Assembly: GCA_021432605.1 (NCBI GenBank)
Contig: MU271147.1
Location: 1,426,001-1,490,000, forward strand
Origin: Coniochaeta sp. PMI_546
Lineage: Eukaryota > Ascomycota > Sordariomycetes > Coniochaetales > Coniochaetaceae
DNA length: 64,000 nucleotides
Reading direction: 5' to 3'
Part shown: piece after piece, positions 22,876-34,808 of the stretch
Layout of the letters: the number at the start of each line of letters is the position of its first letter
How positions within the stretch are numbered: position 1 is the stretch's first letter
Program-made: the position numbers and the translations under genes
The notes under the pieces: generated by a model
What the model was told of the DNA's origin: nothing
Database searches by the model: none
The model's input: the letters and a program-made list of their open reading frames with translations, nothing else

Positions 22876-23249
22876 ATGGCGGAATATACTCCTCCAACAA
22901 AGCTAGGGAGCAAGGTACGGGTACCTCTCTGCCACCTACACGTGTACCCATCAAGGCATCATAACTTGGCTCATCTATCAATGCCGATTCGATGCTTTGG
23001 GACTGGTCATGTAAGGTAGTAGCCACACCGTTATCCTCGGTTTCCAAGATTTTGACGCGTTAATGCACGCTAGCTCAGCGCTGAACCCTGTTGCAGGCAG
23101 GGCGTGAGTGGGCTGTGGCGCAGGTGGGTAGCAGAATCGCAGAGGGCCGTCCAAGAAAACCAGGAGATGATGACAGCACTGCAGGTTTCCTGTGGCATTC
23201 CTGGGCCACCCAGGGCTTTGGCCAGGTTGGTGGTGCTGTCATGGTGTAG
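22876..23249 (+). CDS. Possible 63-residue two-exon protein, unrecognised
   Basis: Exon 1 (22876-22914) encodes MAEYTPPTKLGSK and ends at a GTACGG donor. Exon 2 (23097-23249) follows a good acceptor (GCTGAAC branch word, then TTGCAG) and encodes AGREWAVAQVGSRIAEGRPR onward to a TAG. Both junctions are in phase 0, and the joined product is hydrophilic then Gly/Ala-rich near its end (GFGQVGGAVMV). The 182-bp intron is longer than most here. No family was recognised. It lies 185 bases after the roadblock stop, so it could also be a downstream exon set of a transcript not understood here. Support is the clean splice logic and protein-like composition. Confidence 0.45.
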
Positions 23250-23658
23250 GTGGCTTTGCATTGCAGAGGCACTTGTACTCTACTTTTTTACCCTTAGCTG
23301 ATAGACCTGAGACAGCGAGCAAAGCATCGTCTGATTCAGCCAAGATTGCAGATTACGTGCCCTCTTTAATGGCTGCTCGCGTTATTACCTATCTTCAATG
23401 TCGTCCCGTGTTTCAGTTGTTTTTATTCCCCGTTCTTGCTGCCATTTGACTCCCCAATCTTCTTTCTTCACTTCCGTCTGTTTATACCAGTAATGTCAGT
23501 AACTTGGGGTTTTGAGGATCTGCATGATATTGGCGGTGCAACATCATACACCGACCGTCAGTGTCGAAGTAGCCACCCCACCGTCGTCGTGCCAATTCCG
23601 CCACACCTGACCTTTATGAACCAAGGAGTTCGAGACAAGACGATTCCAAACTTCGGCC
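23250..23658. other. Intergenic region, pyrimidine-rich leader
   Basis: Upstream of the DUF8004-like gene; CT-rich near 23420-23480. No gene was recognised. Confidence 0.5.
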
Positions 23659-26600
23659 ATGCCGTCGTTCTCGCTGTTGAAAAGAATCGGGCGAGAATTC
23701 TCGAGCAGTCAGCAGAGACAGCAGCAACAGCAAGGCCAAGAGCCCTACCGCAGTGAGACCCCGCCTGCGAGACCCTCACCCGTGCTCCAACAAAATGGGA
23801 GCGCAAAGTCGATGGAACCATCGTTGGCCGGTGACGGTTCGGCTGTGGGTGAGGACTCGGACCATGACAGCGGCATCGGCGGAGTCGGCGGCAACGGCAC
23901 CACCATTCCGGCCGTCGGCACTGGCAAAGTGAGGAAAGAACGAAGAAATTCCAAGCGAGACCTCTTGCTGCGGATGATCGGGAAGCCACCGACGACCCCT
24001 CTGCGGGGAAGGACGCAGTCGCAACCACCGACACCCCAGCGGAGCACGACACTTGCTGTAAGTCTACCTTAGACTTGAGTCAGCATGTCCTTCCTACCCT
24101 CAGATCAAGAATAGCCGTTCCTCCAATCCAGCCTCAACCCTGGCAGAACTCCAATGGCAACTTTCAAGTGTAACAAGTGATGAGAAGTGACGAGTGTCAC
24201 AGACCGGTACCTGCAGCTGAGTCCAACTTGGAATCCGAGGCTTTGATCCTGGTCATGAGGCCAAGCTTAAGGTACCGGCCCCTCTTCCGCGGACCTCCTT
24301 CCCCGCGTGATCAACGTCTGGGCTCATCGCTGTCGTGTCTCCCCTTGCATCCATCGTATGAGCCAGGCTTTCTGGCGTGGAAATCTTCTAAAAGACACAA
24401 TTGGGGCACAGGATTCCTGTAAGACATAATCCAATTGATCTTTCTTGGACCTGCTTTTATGTCTTGCGCCTCCTTGTTGCCTGCTTACTGAGGTCCCTGC
24501 TACATTGTTCCGTCTTTCTCTCAGCCCAATGACGTCGGGGACTGGACGACTGGGTTGAAAAGAACAACATCTAACACGCAACGAATAGTTCTCGCCTCCG
24601 CCTACGAACGCACGACAGACACCCCTCTCTCCTCGCTCTCCTATAAACCCTAATAAACCCCTGCCTTCGCCTCCTCCTCCAGGGAGCGAGCAAGCAAAGG
24701 ACCCGCCCGCCAAACCGGTCCTGAAGCTGGAGAGAATCATGGCCAACCTGACCGACTCCGAGATTGAGAAGCTGTTCTCCGGTGCACCGCAGTACTTCGC
24801 CCGCTCCGAAGGCCACTTCACGGGCGCACCGCATCCATCTGTTGCCTTCCCCTGGGATGAACAGTTGGAAATCAGGGATCTTACGGACCATATTCAGATC
24901 GAAGACAGGGCGTGGAGTTGCGTGACAGCATGGCCGCACATCACTCGCGATGTCCAACCGGACAGGTCGTCGGCCCAGAAACTGACCGCTGCGAAGAGAC
25001 GGGCACACTTCTACCCCCGGTGTAGAGAGCGGCCGAGTATGCTGAGCATGTCCGGCTTGGAGAAGGGCAGCGTCGGATACCAAGCCGCGCTGGAACTGGG
25101 AGTTTCCGATGCATTGCAGGAGGAGCAGTTCGGGTTCGAAAGCCTCGGCTCGAAATCGCACGTTATCGTGGAGCAGCGGCAGAAGATGTTGACTTCGAGG
25201 GACGGGCTGCGACATCTCGATGATCATGCGATGCTAGAGCAGCTGATCAAGAATGGCCGGCGCTATTCTGAGCGACATCGTGGGGACCGCCGCGAGTCCA
25301 GCGAACTCTACAACGAGCTGTTCCTACACATCCTGCACCCGCCGACAAAGGTTCTCGATCATCAGAATCCGTACAGCCTTTCTGTGCAAATACAGTCGAT
25401 CGTCAAGGTCCTCGCAGCGCCAAACATGTGGATCGACTTTTCTCACGTCGAGTGGCGGATTAGGCTGGGGCAGCTATTATGGGGGACTGAGAATGAAGTC
25501 GAGACTGCAGACAACGCTTCCATCAGGAGCGCGAACTCTGCAGTCGAGCTTCACGAGGAGAGATACTGGCTACTCTTGCAAATATTACTTGCTTCCGAAC
25601 TGCTTATCCGCCTTGACGCTATCACGGAGGGAGAAGAGCTGGGAGTAGAGTCCATCAAGCCTTCCGAGGTCCACAAATTCGAGAAGGAAGCCAATCGGTC
25701 TGTCAAGTGGTCGCTGCATCTAGCGCGAGCATGGCTGGAGAATATCGAGGTAGTAAGGGCGGAGAAGAAGAACCTGCAGGAGAACGAAAAGCCCGCTGGG
25801 TGGCTGGCCACACTCACAAAACGGATATCCTTGTCTCACGAGAGCTCCAACCACTCCAACCACCACATTCTACACCATCCTACCTACGTCTACGCTATCA
25901 AGGGGAGACATTGCGAACGTCAGGTCGACGGTTTGAAGCACTTTGCCAGACAACTAAAATGGCCCGACATTGATTCTTACTCGGCTAGGATCTCGGAGAA
26001 CTGTCGGGCACTAACTGATGGAACACCCTTGAACACACCTTTAGCAACGCCAGCCAGCCATCATAGTAATCGGTCGTCCTACTTTGGGGACGCCAAGGCG
26101 GACCGGAGTAGTAAGCCAAGCAAGCCTTCGCGACGGAGGCAGATTCAAGCCGCTCTCAACCCCTCGGGGTGGCTGTCGAAGAGCTACGTCTCGGGCTTGA
26201 TGCTTCCGGGCGAGGCCCTATGTCATTTGTTGATGTCAACTCTGCTGGAGAATGATCAAGAAGCTATGGCAAGGTTAGGACCAATGGCCAACCTGTGTGG
26301 TGGGTTCGTGTACGCTGGGAAGAGCTTCTGGAGCACTGCTTGTGTCGTTGGACGTGTCCTCGCTGCTGGCAAGGGCTCGGCGGAATGCATGGGCTGGATC
26401 TCAAGTGACATTACGCCGCAGGCTTTGGGCGACGGCTGGGTAAACATTGAAGTCGACAACGTCCCGGGTAAGCCAGGTGGACCGTCAAGACATGGGGGGT
26501 TTAATACTAACACCACACGTAGAAGACGCCGAGCACATCAACAAGAAGGCCAGGCTGTGGTTCAAGACTGCCATCGAAAAGGAGTCGAACGTTCTTGGAG

Positions 26601-27580
26601 ACGCCGATCCCTCCATGGTCCTGCCAGCTGACTTCATCATCCCATACGAAAACGTCTACGCGCAGGCCCCCCCAACGCTATGGATCGACTTTAACTCACT
26701 CAATCTGTACGCACCCGTAGATTCGGTTCATACCACTCCCACGGAAGAGACGGCCACTCCGTTCTCCGACACTACGCAAGCGACAAAAGCGCCAGAGATC
26801 CGCACCTATCCAGCTGCCCTTGACTTCAAGGTGATCAGCGAGGATCACCTAGGAAATACCGATGAAAAGGAGTACACCTTCGTGCTCGCCAAAGACGTCT
26901 ATTTTGTCACCGCACACCCTTGTGTCCCGTCGCAGCATGTTAAGATCATGAAGTCGGCCACGAGTCCCACGATTCAGCAAGTAGACCTCTCCGGCCATAG
27001 CGGCGGTGGTAAGACCGCTAGCGTCATTGGTGAGCCGAACCTCCTGCTTCCCCCAAATAAATGTCGATAGTCACTAACAGCAACAGGCCACCCCCTCCAC
27101 AAATACTATACCTACCTCCCAATCCACCTTTCCGACCTCTTAAGCAAGCGCGATCTCACCCTCGAGTCACTCCTAGCAGACTACCCCTCAACCGCCCACC
27201 GGCCTTCCCTCACCCCAGCCCCGGGCCACGCGGCCAAAGTTCTCGTGATAGATTGCATCACCGGCTTCCAGTCTCTCCCACAAGAACACGAGATTCCTCT
27301 CTCCCCCACCGTCAGCCGAACGAGCAGCCTTTCCATCAGCGGCGACGAGGCGCCTATGACGCCCATCGGCACGACGCCGGGCTTCGAGACGGCGGGGAAG
27401 AAGATGCATCACGAGACGAGGCGAAGGCAGTTTGGGTCCGACATGGAGATCTTGGTGCGAGCGTTTTGTGCCGAGAAGGGCTGGAACGCGTTGATTAGTC
27501 GCAGGCGGAGGGGTTGTCTTGCTTGTGCTATCCGTGAGGCGGGCGCGCTTGGGTGGAAGGTGGTTATCAGGGTTGACTAG
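23659..27580 (+). CDS. Large fungal-specific protein of unknown function (DUF8004-like)
   Basis: Five exons, 23659-24057, 24104-24167, 24683-26467, 26523-27029 and 27087-27580, all in phase, encode 1,082 residues. Introns are 46, 515, 55 and 57 bp. Residues 1-150 are basic and Ser/Gln-rich, with KVRKERRNSKRDLLLRMIGK; a word of the type FSGAPQYFARSEGHFTGAPH follows at about 180, then a long mixed helical part without transmembrane segments, and a Ser/Thr-rich stretch before a C-terminal globular end (FCAEKGWNALISRRRRGCLA). I recall this architecture from proteins labelled DUF8004 in Sordariomycetes; no activity is known. The second intron is unusually long; the ATG at 24739 lies inside the third exon and is not needed as a start. 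Second-exon boundaries are the least certain. Confidence 0.72.
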
Positions 27581-28013
27581 ACGTTTTCGAAAGTTTGTAG
27601 ACTTGGACCACGAGAGGAACTGGGGAATGAGTTACGTTCTGGACCTGGGTACTCGGAATAACGGCAAGCAAATTGGAAGATACCCTGGAAAAGGAAAACT
27701 GCTGTACACAAGCTGTACACGATAAAGGTCCAGTATGGTGTCAACACACTCGGGGAGTGCAATGAGTCAACGGATACGCTTAATTGCATGAGACATGAGT
27801 TATGGATTGGATAGTTCAGCATCCAAATAGATGTCCGAAAATCTCCTCCTTAAGAAGCGTCGATGATATCGTTTGAGAAAATACCAAGGGACTGGAGAAA
27901 TCGTGTACGCCGCAAGGTAGCCATATTGCGTAGCTTTCTCGAATCCCCCCCCATCCTCCTCCGCCCAACGAAATCCGATACCTAGCATCATCCTCGAAGT
28001 CTTCGCTTGAGTC
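27581..28013. other. Convergent intergenic region
   Basis: Between two converging genes, so it holds two 3' UTRs. A GTACACAAGCTGTACAC imperfect palindrome lies near 27704-27720. Nothing else was recognised. Confidence 0.5.
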
Positions 28014-30711
28014 CTAGTACTTCACAAACTTCAACCGACCCCTCAAGTTCTCAGGCAGCTCCTCCACCTTCACAATCCCGAGCAGGACACAGTCTCCCCA
28101 GAAGAACAGCGCCCGTTCCTGCGCATAGCCCAGGTAGTCAAACCCATCCGCCTCAGCCTCGGCCTTCTCCTCCTTCTCCTCCTTGCCCTCATCTGCCTCC
28201 CTATCTTCCGGCCTCTCGTTCTCGACCCTCATCGGCCCCTCCTCCTTCTGTCCCTCAAACACCAGCCCGGGGATATTGGCCTGCACAACACCCCACACCA
28301 CCCACTGCGCACTGTTGGCAACCCTCCAGAGCCTCGTCTCATCCATCAGCTCCTTGACGCGCCTCTCCGCCTCCTCCTCCCTCCGGACCTCCTCCTCCTT
28401 CCACCCGCCCGCCGGCACCCTCGCATCGAGCATGAACTCCACAATCGAGCTCGAGCTCGGCGTGGCGTGCAGCGCCGGGGTCCCGCTCCCCGTCGCCGGG
28501 GTCACGCTGGGGGCAGAGCTCGACCCGGACCGCGAGACCTGGGGCCGATGGTCGACGTACGCGCGTATGAACCGGTGCTGCTGCTCCGGGGTGGGATACA
28601 GCGCCGTGTTGCACGCGTAGCTGGTCACGGGGTCGTGGTAGTTGTACGTCCACTCGGTGAAATGGTTTGCGAACTCGAGCCCCGGCAGGTTGGCGCCCGC
28701 GTACTCGAAGTCGATGACGATGAGCTGCTTATGCTCGTTGGCCGGTTGGAGGAGGGGCGATTTCTCGTCGTCGGGCCGGATGCGTAGGATGTTGCCGTAT
28801 TGGGTCTGCATTTCATTCGTAAGTATATGGGTCAGATAGGGGGACATGAGGGAAGGGGGCTTTACGTCGTTGTGTGCAAAGACGAGTTTGTCGCGGATTT
28901 TCTGTTGACCACCGTAGTACTCCTCCAGATATTGGCGGTACCTGTCAACAGTGGTCTTAAACATATCCCACTCCACCCCGCAAACTAGACCGCGACCTTT
29001 CCACGCATCACCTCCCCGCCCTGGAATGGTTGCTTTAGGTGAGTTGAGGATGTACTTGTCCAGCGCAACGACAGTCCGCTCCGCCTGCTCAAGCCAGCGG
29101 TCCCAGTTCTTCCAGACCGAAGGACCTTCGATCTTCTCCTCCTCCGTGAGCTCGATGCCGTCGTGTAACTCCCTCATCCGCTTGGCGATCTGCTTCGACG
29201 TCTCAGGCTCCCTCAGATTGGCGGGCGTCAGCGTCGTGGCGTTGAAGAACTGCTCGAAGCGTCCGTTGAGGAACGTGCCCAGCAGGCGAGGCCCAATTTT
29301 CTTCCGTGCCAGGCGGCGCAGCACGCTCAGCTCGTTCTCGCGGTCGATGTCCACCTGCGGCCCGTAAATGCGCAGCAGGACCTTTGTGGGTGGTTTCTTG
29401 CCGTCTTCGGTGGGCTGTGCCAGGTCCTCTGGTGGGGAGACGACGTACACAGCGTTGGTCAGGGCTCCGCTCAGCCGCTCCACGGAGATGCGGTCGCCGC
29501 TTTCGAGGGGAACGCGGCGCCAGCCTTTCAGACGGAGGGTGTGGGCGAGTCGGATGATTTCGTTCTTGAACGTTATCCATGCCTGTTTCTCCTTCTCTTG
29601 AGCCCGGCTTGAGATCGACGCGTCGTCTGCACCCGACTTTCCTCCGGTATAGCTCAGTGACTTGGAGTTGTCTAGAAAGCCGTCGCAGCTGGGCACCAGG
29701 ACGTCGCCGTCGTGATACTCGGTGTCGGACGAGACACCTTTTGCCAATTGGGACAGAGACTTGTAAGATGCCGACCTTTTGCTATGTCGGCGGCCGAGGC
29801 GTGGACTGACGTGAGGGAGTTGGTGGGAGTTCAGCCCTAGAGCGGCCATACTGTCGTCCAGAATGCGCTGGAGCCTATCCAACGACACCTCGCTCGAATC
29901 CGACTCGAGGGACGCAGCGCGGTCGCGGCCAGCAGGTGACATTCCCAGAGCAGCGCTGTCCGGAGCTGGCGGCGTGGTTGGCGGTGTCTTCCGTCTGGGG
30001 ACTCTGTGAGATCTCCTGCTCTCCTTCTTGGCCTTCTCGCGCTGGAGCCACTCTGCAATCTGAGTAACGAGCTTTTCGCTGGCACGGTTGATCCGATGGC
30101 GGTGAGGTTGCGGAGACGACTGGGCGGTCTCCTCGCCCCCTGAAGGCGGTGACATAGTCTGCGCCATGCTGCTCAGATTTTCCAGACTGGTTTGGCTAAC
30201 CAGGGAGTTTCTTGACGAGGTAGCAGTTCCTAAAGCAGGACGTCCACTGAGACGTCTGGCGCTGGTGGCCGGATAGTGCTTCTTGAAGGTATGCTCCCCT
30301 GGTGACGCCGGTGGTGGCTCGGCGATTTGTACGGCTATGTGTGTTTGTTAGCATGCATATTCAGAAATCCTCGCGCAATCGATTGTGCTGCTTATGCCTA
30401 TCTGTTCCTCCATCTGCTTCCGAATGCGCGACATTACTAGTGACACGGCGTCGTGATAGCATGGTACGACAGACCTGGCATACTCGGTGCGATGGTAACA
30501 TGTGATAGTACAGGACTTGCGTCATTCGTCTTATCTTTAAGGCAGATCTGCCGTCCAGGCTCATGTCACGATCAGACAAAATCTCAACAACATGGAGTGA
30601 CCAACCTTTCATAGAAGCACTCCCAGGTGGAGTTCTGCTGTCCCCATCATCATCAGTCTTGAGGGCAGACTTTATGGGCAGCGTTGGCCCAGACGGTGTT
30701 GGCGGAGACAT
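28014..30711 (-). CDS. Choline/ethanolamine kinase
   Basis: Minus-strand exons 30711-30606, 30334-28866 and 28805-28014 (introns 271 and 60 bp) encode 788 residues. The ATG at 30711 is the first of its open frame; splicing gives MSPPTPSGPTLPIKSALKTD and then a Ser/Arg-rich, probably disordered 250-residue region. The kinase domain follows: an ATP-site region with VLLRIYGPQVD, the Brenner motif HND at residues 523-525 followed by TQYGNILRI, and the metal-binding IDFEYAGANLPG with Asp near 557, then FANHFTEWTYNY. It phosphorylates choline (and/or ethanolamine) with ATP, the first step of the Kennedy pathway to phosphatidylcholine, in the cytosol. Acidic inserts such as GKEEKEEKAEAEAD near the end are extra to the family. 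The second intron falls inside the Brenner motif. Confidence 0.87.
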
Positions 30712-31815
30712 CGCTCTAAGATGAGCCCCAAGATTGGCAGTGTCCCTAGATTGGGGCGGCGTCCGTGGTCGGTGATATATTATCACAACCAGTCAGTTCG
30801 TGTGTTGCGTCTGAGCTGTTCCTGCATGTACGGCAGATCTCTCGATTCCCTCGCTGAGCGAAAAGGTGTACTCTAGGAGGCTCCAGATGAGGGAAATCAC
30901 GGCAACAATGTCGAAGTGAAAGTTATGTCACGGTGCTTCTCACAAAGAAGTGTCCGTTGGGGGTGAAAGGGTATGCAGACCGTTTACTAAGGCCTTATCT
31001 AGGAAATATTGCAACGGCCCTTCCCGTCAAGGTTGCCGGAGTGAATCCAAGGAAATGGCTGCATGCCTTATGACCGCATTTGGCGCGGCGACCCTGTGGT
31101 GTGTGGTGTGTGGTGGATCAAGGCAGAGAGACCCTGAAACGCGCCACAGCATGATCGAATGTGGCGCGATCCGTGGCTTGGAGGCATGACGTAAGAGACA
31201 TAGGTCTTAACTGTACAGATTGAACTCGGACGGACGGTTGTGAACAACAGCAATGGCTTTATTCTAGGGGGAGCTCGCCTTCGAATGTACTCTATCACCA
31301 ATATGCTGGTTTTTTCAACCAGTATAGAACTTGCTGAAACGAGTGTTCCTTTTCGGTAGACGGTGGCAGACGCTGGGACTAAATAGAGTTTAATGTCCCC
31401 CGCTGACACGATGGCGTAATTCAGCGTGACCTCCGCAACCTGCGCGATGACAGTTGCGGCGAGGATGATCTCCAATCGAAGTGTCTAAGTGTACCCGTAG
31501 CCTTAAGTGAGTCGTGACAACTCGTGACAGTTGCATCGCTTCTGAAGCGCAGCGAGCAATCTGCATATTCTCTCCCTCTCTTTTCCTCTCTTTCTCTCTA
31601 TCATATACTTGCGATCGTTTCTGTGGTTTCCAACGGATAATCCGTTGGTCACTTGCTTTCAATGAGAGGTGTTGAAGTTGTGACATGGTCTATTCATTGG
31701 TACAAGGGGCCTCCTCCCCCACTACGGATCTATGACACTCTTTTCCAGCAAGAGAATACACGTCGTACTCGTACAGCTAGCTGATCATCGATGGGACGAG
31801 AACGCTCAACCACCC
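30712..31815. other. Intergenic region with a short perfect hairpin
   Basis: Upstream of choline kinase and downstream of SCO1 (both minus strand). No gene was recognised. A TC-rich tract lies near 31570-31600. Confidence 0.5.
31630..31648. other. 8-bp perfect inverted repeat with TAA loop
   Basis: CCAACGGA and TCCGTTGG flank TAA. It lies about 170 bases beyond the SCO1 stop, so it may fall in the SCO1 3' UTR and form an RNA hairpin, or be a dyad binding site. Role unknown. Confidence 0.35.
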
Positions 31816-32756
31816 TCAGTCTATCCTCCACTTGCCCTTCCAATCCTTCATATGATCCAAGATGATCTTCGCAGCCTGCTCGGGAGAATGCTGTCGTCCA
31901 AGCGCCTCCACAAAGTCGCCCTCCGGGTCCATAAGATAGAAGTAGATGCTGTGATCAACAATGTAATCCTGCCCAGGCTTGACACTTGTCGGCGTGCTGA
32001 AATACACCCGGTAAGCCTTGCACATAGCCTTGATCTGCTCGTACGTGCCCGTCAACCCGACGAACTTGGGATGGAACTCGCTCAGGTATTCTTTCAGCTC
32101 CTTCGGGCCATCCCTAGCCGGATCGCACGTCACAAACACAGGGATCAGTGCATTTGGTCTCTCCGCCTCAACCAGGTCGAAGAAACGTGCCATCTTGTCC
32201 AGCTCCTCCGGGCAGATGTCCGGACAGTGCGTAAAGCCAAAGTAGATGAGCGAGTATTTCCCCTTGAGATCGTTGTGTGTCACCGTCTTTCCGTTCTGGT
32301 CGATCAGCTCGAACGGCCCGCCGACTTTCGGCCGGCCGACGCCCTTGGTCGCGTCGGCCACCCGCTTGCGCTGCATGCGCTCTTTTTCGTGTTCGAAGTA
32401 GTAGAGGAGTCCGGCGCCGGTGGCGACGAAGAGAAGGCCTGCTTTCCAGGAGAATGGCTGCGAGGGGGGAAAGTTAGTGATTGGTAATCGAACCGGAGCT
32501 ACCGTAAGAAAAGTCTTGAAGGAATACGTACACCTGAGCGATACCGGCTCTTGGCTTCCTCAACTGTCTTGTACTTGAACCTCTTCTGGACGAGCGGCTG
32601 GTATTGGTGTGCAGGCGCTCGGCATTGCGCTGCTGCTGGGCGACGGGCTGTCGAGGTGTGGGAGGAAACGAAGCGACGGCATTGTCGCGCCGGCAGGTTG
32701 AGGAGCGTCTCGAAAAGAGGCCTTGACGGCGCAACTGCACCTGGTATCCTTTGCAT
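31816..32756 (-). CDS. SCO1: SCO1-type mitochondrial copper chaperone
   Basis: Two exons, 32756-32532 and 32457-31816, with a 74-bp intron (GTACGT donor), encode 288 residues. The first 50 residues are Arg-rich and lack acids (RQCRRFVSSHTSTARR), as in a mitochondrial targeting sequence. A single membrane span follows (AGLLFVATGAGLLYYF, about residues 81-96), then the thioredoxin-like domain with the copper site Cys153-x3-Cys157 (CPDICP) and His244 in DYIVDHSIYFYL. SCO proteins sit in the inner membrane facing the intermembrane space and load copper into the CuA site of cytochrome c oxidase subunit 2. All three copper ligands are present and the length is typical. It shares a 375-bp upstream region with SPP1. 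Confidence 0.94.
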
Positions 32757-33131
32757 GTTGTACAGTGTCAAGGGGCAGCACACTTGGGGTTTGTAGGACG
32801 TCGAATGAAGCTCGAATGGTCGGTGGTCCGATAAAGCTGCAAGAAGCTCAGATCGAAGCTCCAAAATCTCATGACTTGGTTAATTGAATGACGGTGCTCG
32901 CATATGTGCATATTTGTTCAGACAGCAGTCGAGCTGGTACATATGTATCAAACCGCTTTATCGAACTGGAACCTCACGGGCGGCGACAGTGACAACGACA
33001 CGTCGATTCAACGACACCCAAGTTCATAATCTTTTGTTGTGTGTCAGGATTGATTTGATCGGTTCTTATACTCTGATTTAAACGCGCTTTATGGGCAGCG
33101 AATCTGTCGAGTGAGTTTATAAGTAGGATAT
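32757..33131. promoter_or_regulatory. Bidirectional upstream region of SCO1 and SPP1
   Basis: Only 375 bases separate two divergent start codons, so the genes probably share regulatory sequence. No clear TATA box or known factor site stands out. Confidence 0.5.
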
Positions 33132-34808
33132 ATGGCTTTCACGTCGTCCTTCTTCGCCGTGAGTTCGTCTGAAGGGGGAGAGAGGGAAAGAGACATGGAT
33201 GTCGACGACGATGCCGAGAATAATGCGGCTGCCAGCATAAGCGGAGGCCACACCGACGATGGTGTTGCGCCAGAAGCCGACCCGTCACAACAACTAGCAA
33301 ACACCAACGGGGCCGCCCATCTCACATCTCACACCTCACCTTCACCTCAAAAAGACAGTGATTCACGCTTCGACCCAGACAAATCCGATCAGCGCACCCA
33401 CCAAAACGGTGACACCACATTGGAAACCCTCGCCATGCCCAAGAAACCCGTCAAGAAGAAAGGCACCGCCGCGCCGATCAAGGCTCCCAAGCGAGGCGGC
33501 AAGGGCGGCGTTAGCAAGAAAGGCGTCACCAAACCCTCAGCTTCCAAGACCAAAAAGGTAAAAACCGACACCGCCTCCCAGGCCGACCGGAGCAGCAGCG
33601 CCGCCCCGACCTCCTCTCAAGCCGGAGGCTCGGAGGACGACGACGAGTCCGGGTCCGACCAGGGAATCTACTGCATATGCCGCGGACCAGACAACCACCG
33701 CTTCATGATAGCGTGCGACCGATGCGAGGACTGGTTCCACGGCGACTGCATCGGCATGGACAAGTACACGGGCGAGAACCTGGTGCAGCGGTACATCTGC
33801 CCCAACTGCACGGACGGGAAGCTCTACGTCACGCGGTACAAGAAGACCTGCGCCCTTGACCGGTGCGACAAGCCCGCGAGGATGTATGGCGATGTGGCCC
33901 GGGAGGAGGCGAGTATCTTTTGCTCGGAGGAGCACTGCCAGCTCTGGTGGGAGCAGTTGTTGGGCACGCTGCCTAGGTCAAGGAGTGGAGGGTTGTACGG
34001 GGATGTACTCACGCAGGAGGAGTTCATGGGGCTGCTCGGGACGGGGAAGAAAGGTGGGAGGAAGGATGGTTGGAAGCTTGGTGATGAGCCGTTTGGTGAG
34101 TTCATCGCATCCTCTTCCATTTTCTACCTAAGCGTCACACACTAATCCACCCCAGGCGTTCCTCCCAATTTCTGGGACACCATACCGCCCAGCCAAGTCC
34201 TAACAGAAGAAGAATCCACCCTCCTCGCAAACTCGGTGTCTGACAGGCACAGCCTGGGCGAGGAAATCGTGCTCTGCAAAAAGATGCTCCAGCTCATCGA
34301 CATGGCCGTCAAGCAGCGCGAGACCCTCATTTCCGCCTCCCTCGGCGGCCCCAAATCCCAGCTCCTCGGCAAGGACTTCTGCGGCTACGACTACCGCCTC
34401 GACACCGTCGGTTCCACGGCCGCGTTCGCCGCCTTCGTCAAGTCCCCCGCCGGCGAAGTCATCTTTAAGAGCGGTCGGCTGCCGCTGCCGGGGGATGAGG
34501 GTTTTGTCGCCCCTGATGGGGAGGACGGGGTCTACGTCAACGGTAACGGTGTCAACGGAAACGGTGCTGGGGTAGCTGCCCTGGGTGGTGTGATGTGTGT
34601 GCGTAGGAAGTGCAAGCCTCACGCCGGCTGGAGCGGGATCCACACGAAGAACGTTAAGCACCAGATCAAGGAGCTCGCCGCGCAGGCTAAGGAGAAGCTT
34701 GACTTCGAGGGGCGCATACGCGACTGTGCGGCTGTGAGGTTTCAACGCCGTAAGAGGGAGAAGAATCGGGTTGAGGTCGTTGCTCCGGAGGTTGAGATGG
34801 AGGATTAA
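33132..34808 (+). CDS. SPP1: SPP1, PHD-finger subunit of the Set1/COMPASS complex
   Basis: Two exons, 33132-34095 and 34156-34808 (intron 60 bp), encode 538 residues. A Lys/Pro-rich basic region with acidic patches comes first; an alternative start is MDVDDDAENN at 33195. The PHD finger lies at about 180-226 (YCICRGPDNHRFMIACDRC, then WFHGDC and YICPNC) with all Zn ligands. A second Cys-rich unit follows (CALDRCDKPARM, then SIFCSEEHCQLWW), as in SPP1/CFP1-type proteins, and a C-terminal helical region with CVRRKCKPHAGW. SPP1 helps Set1 methylate H3K4 and binds H3K4me3 through its PHD finger. The asparagine/glycine repeat (VNGNGVNGNG) in the C-terminal half is local slippage-like sequence. Confidence 0.88.
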
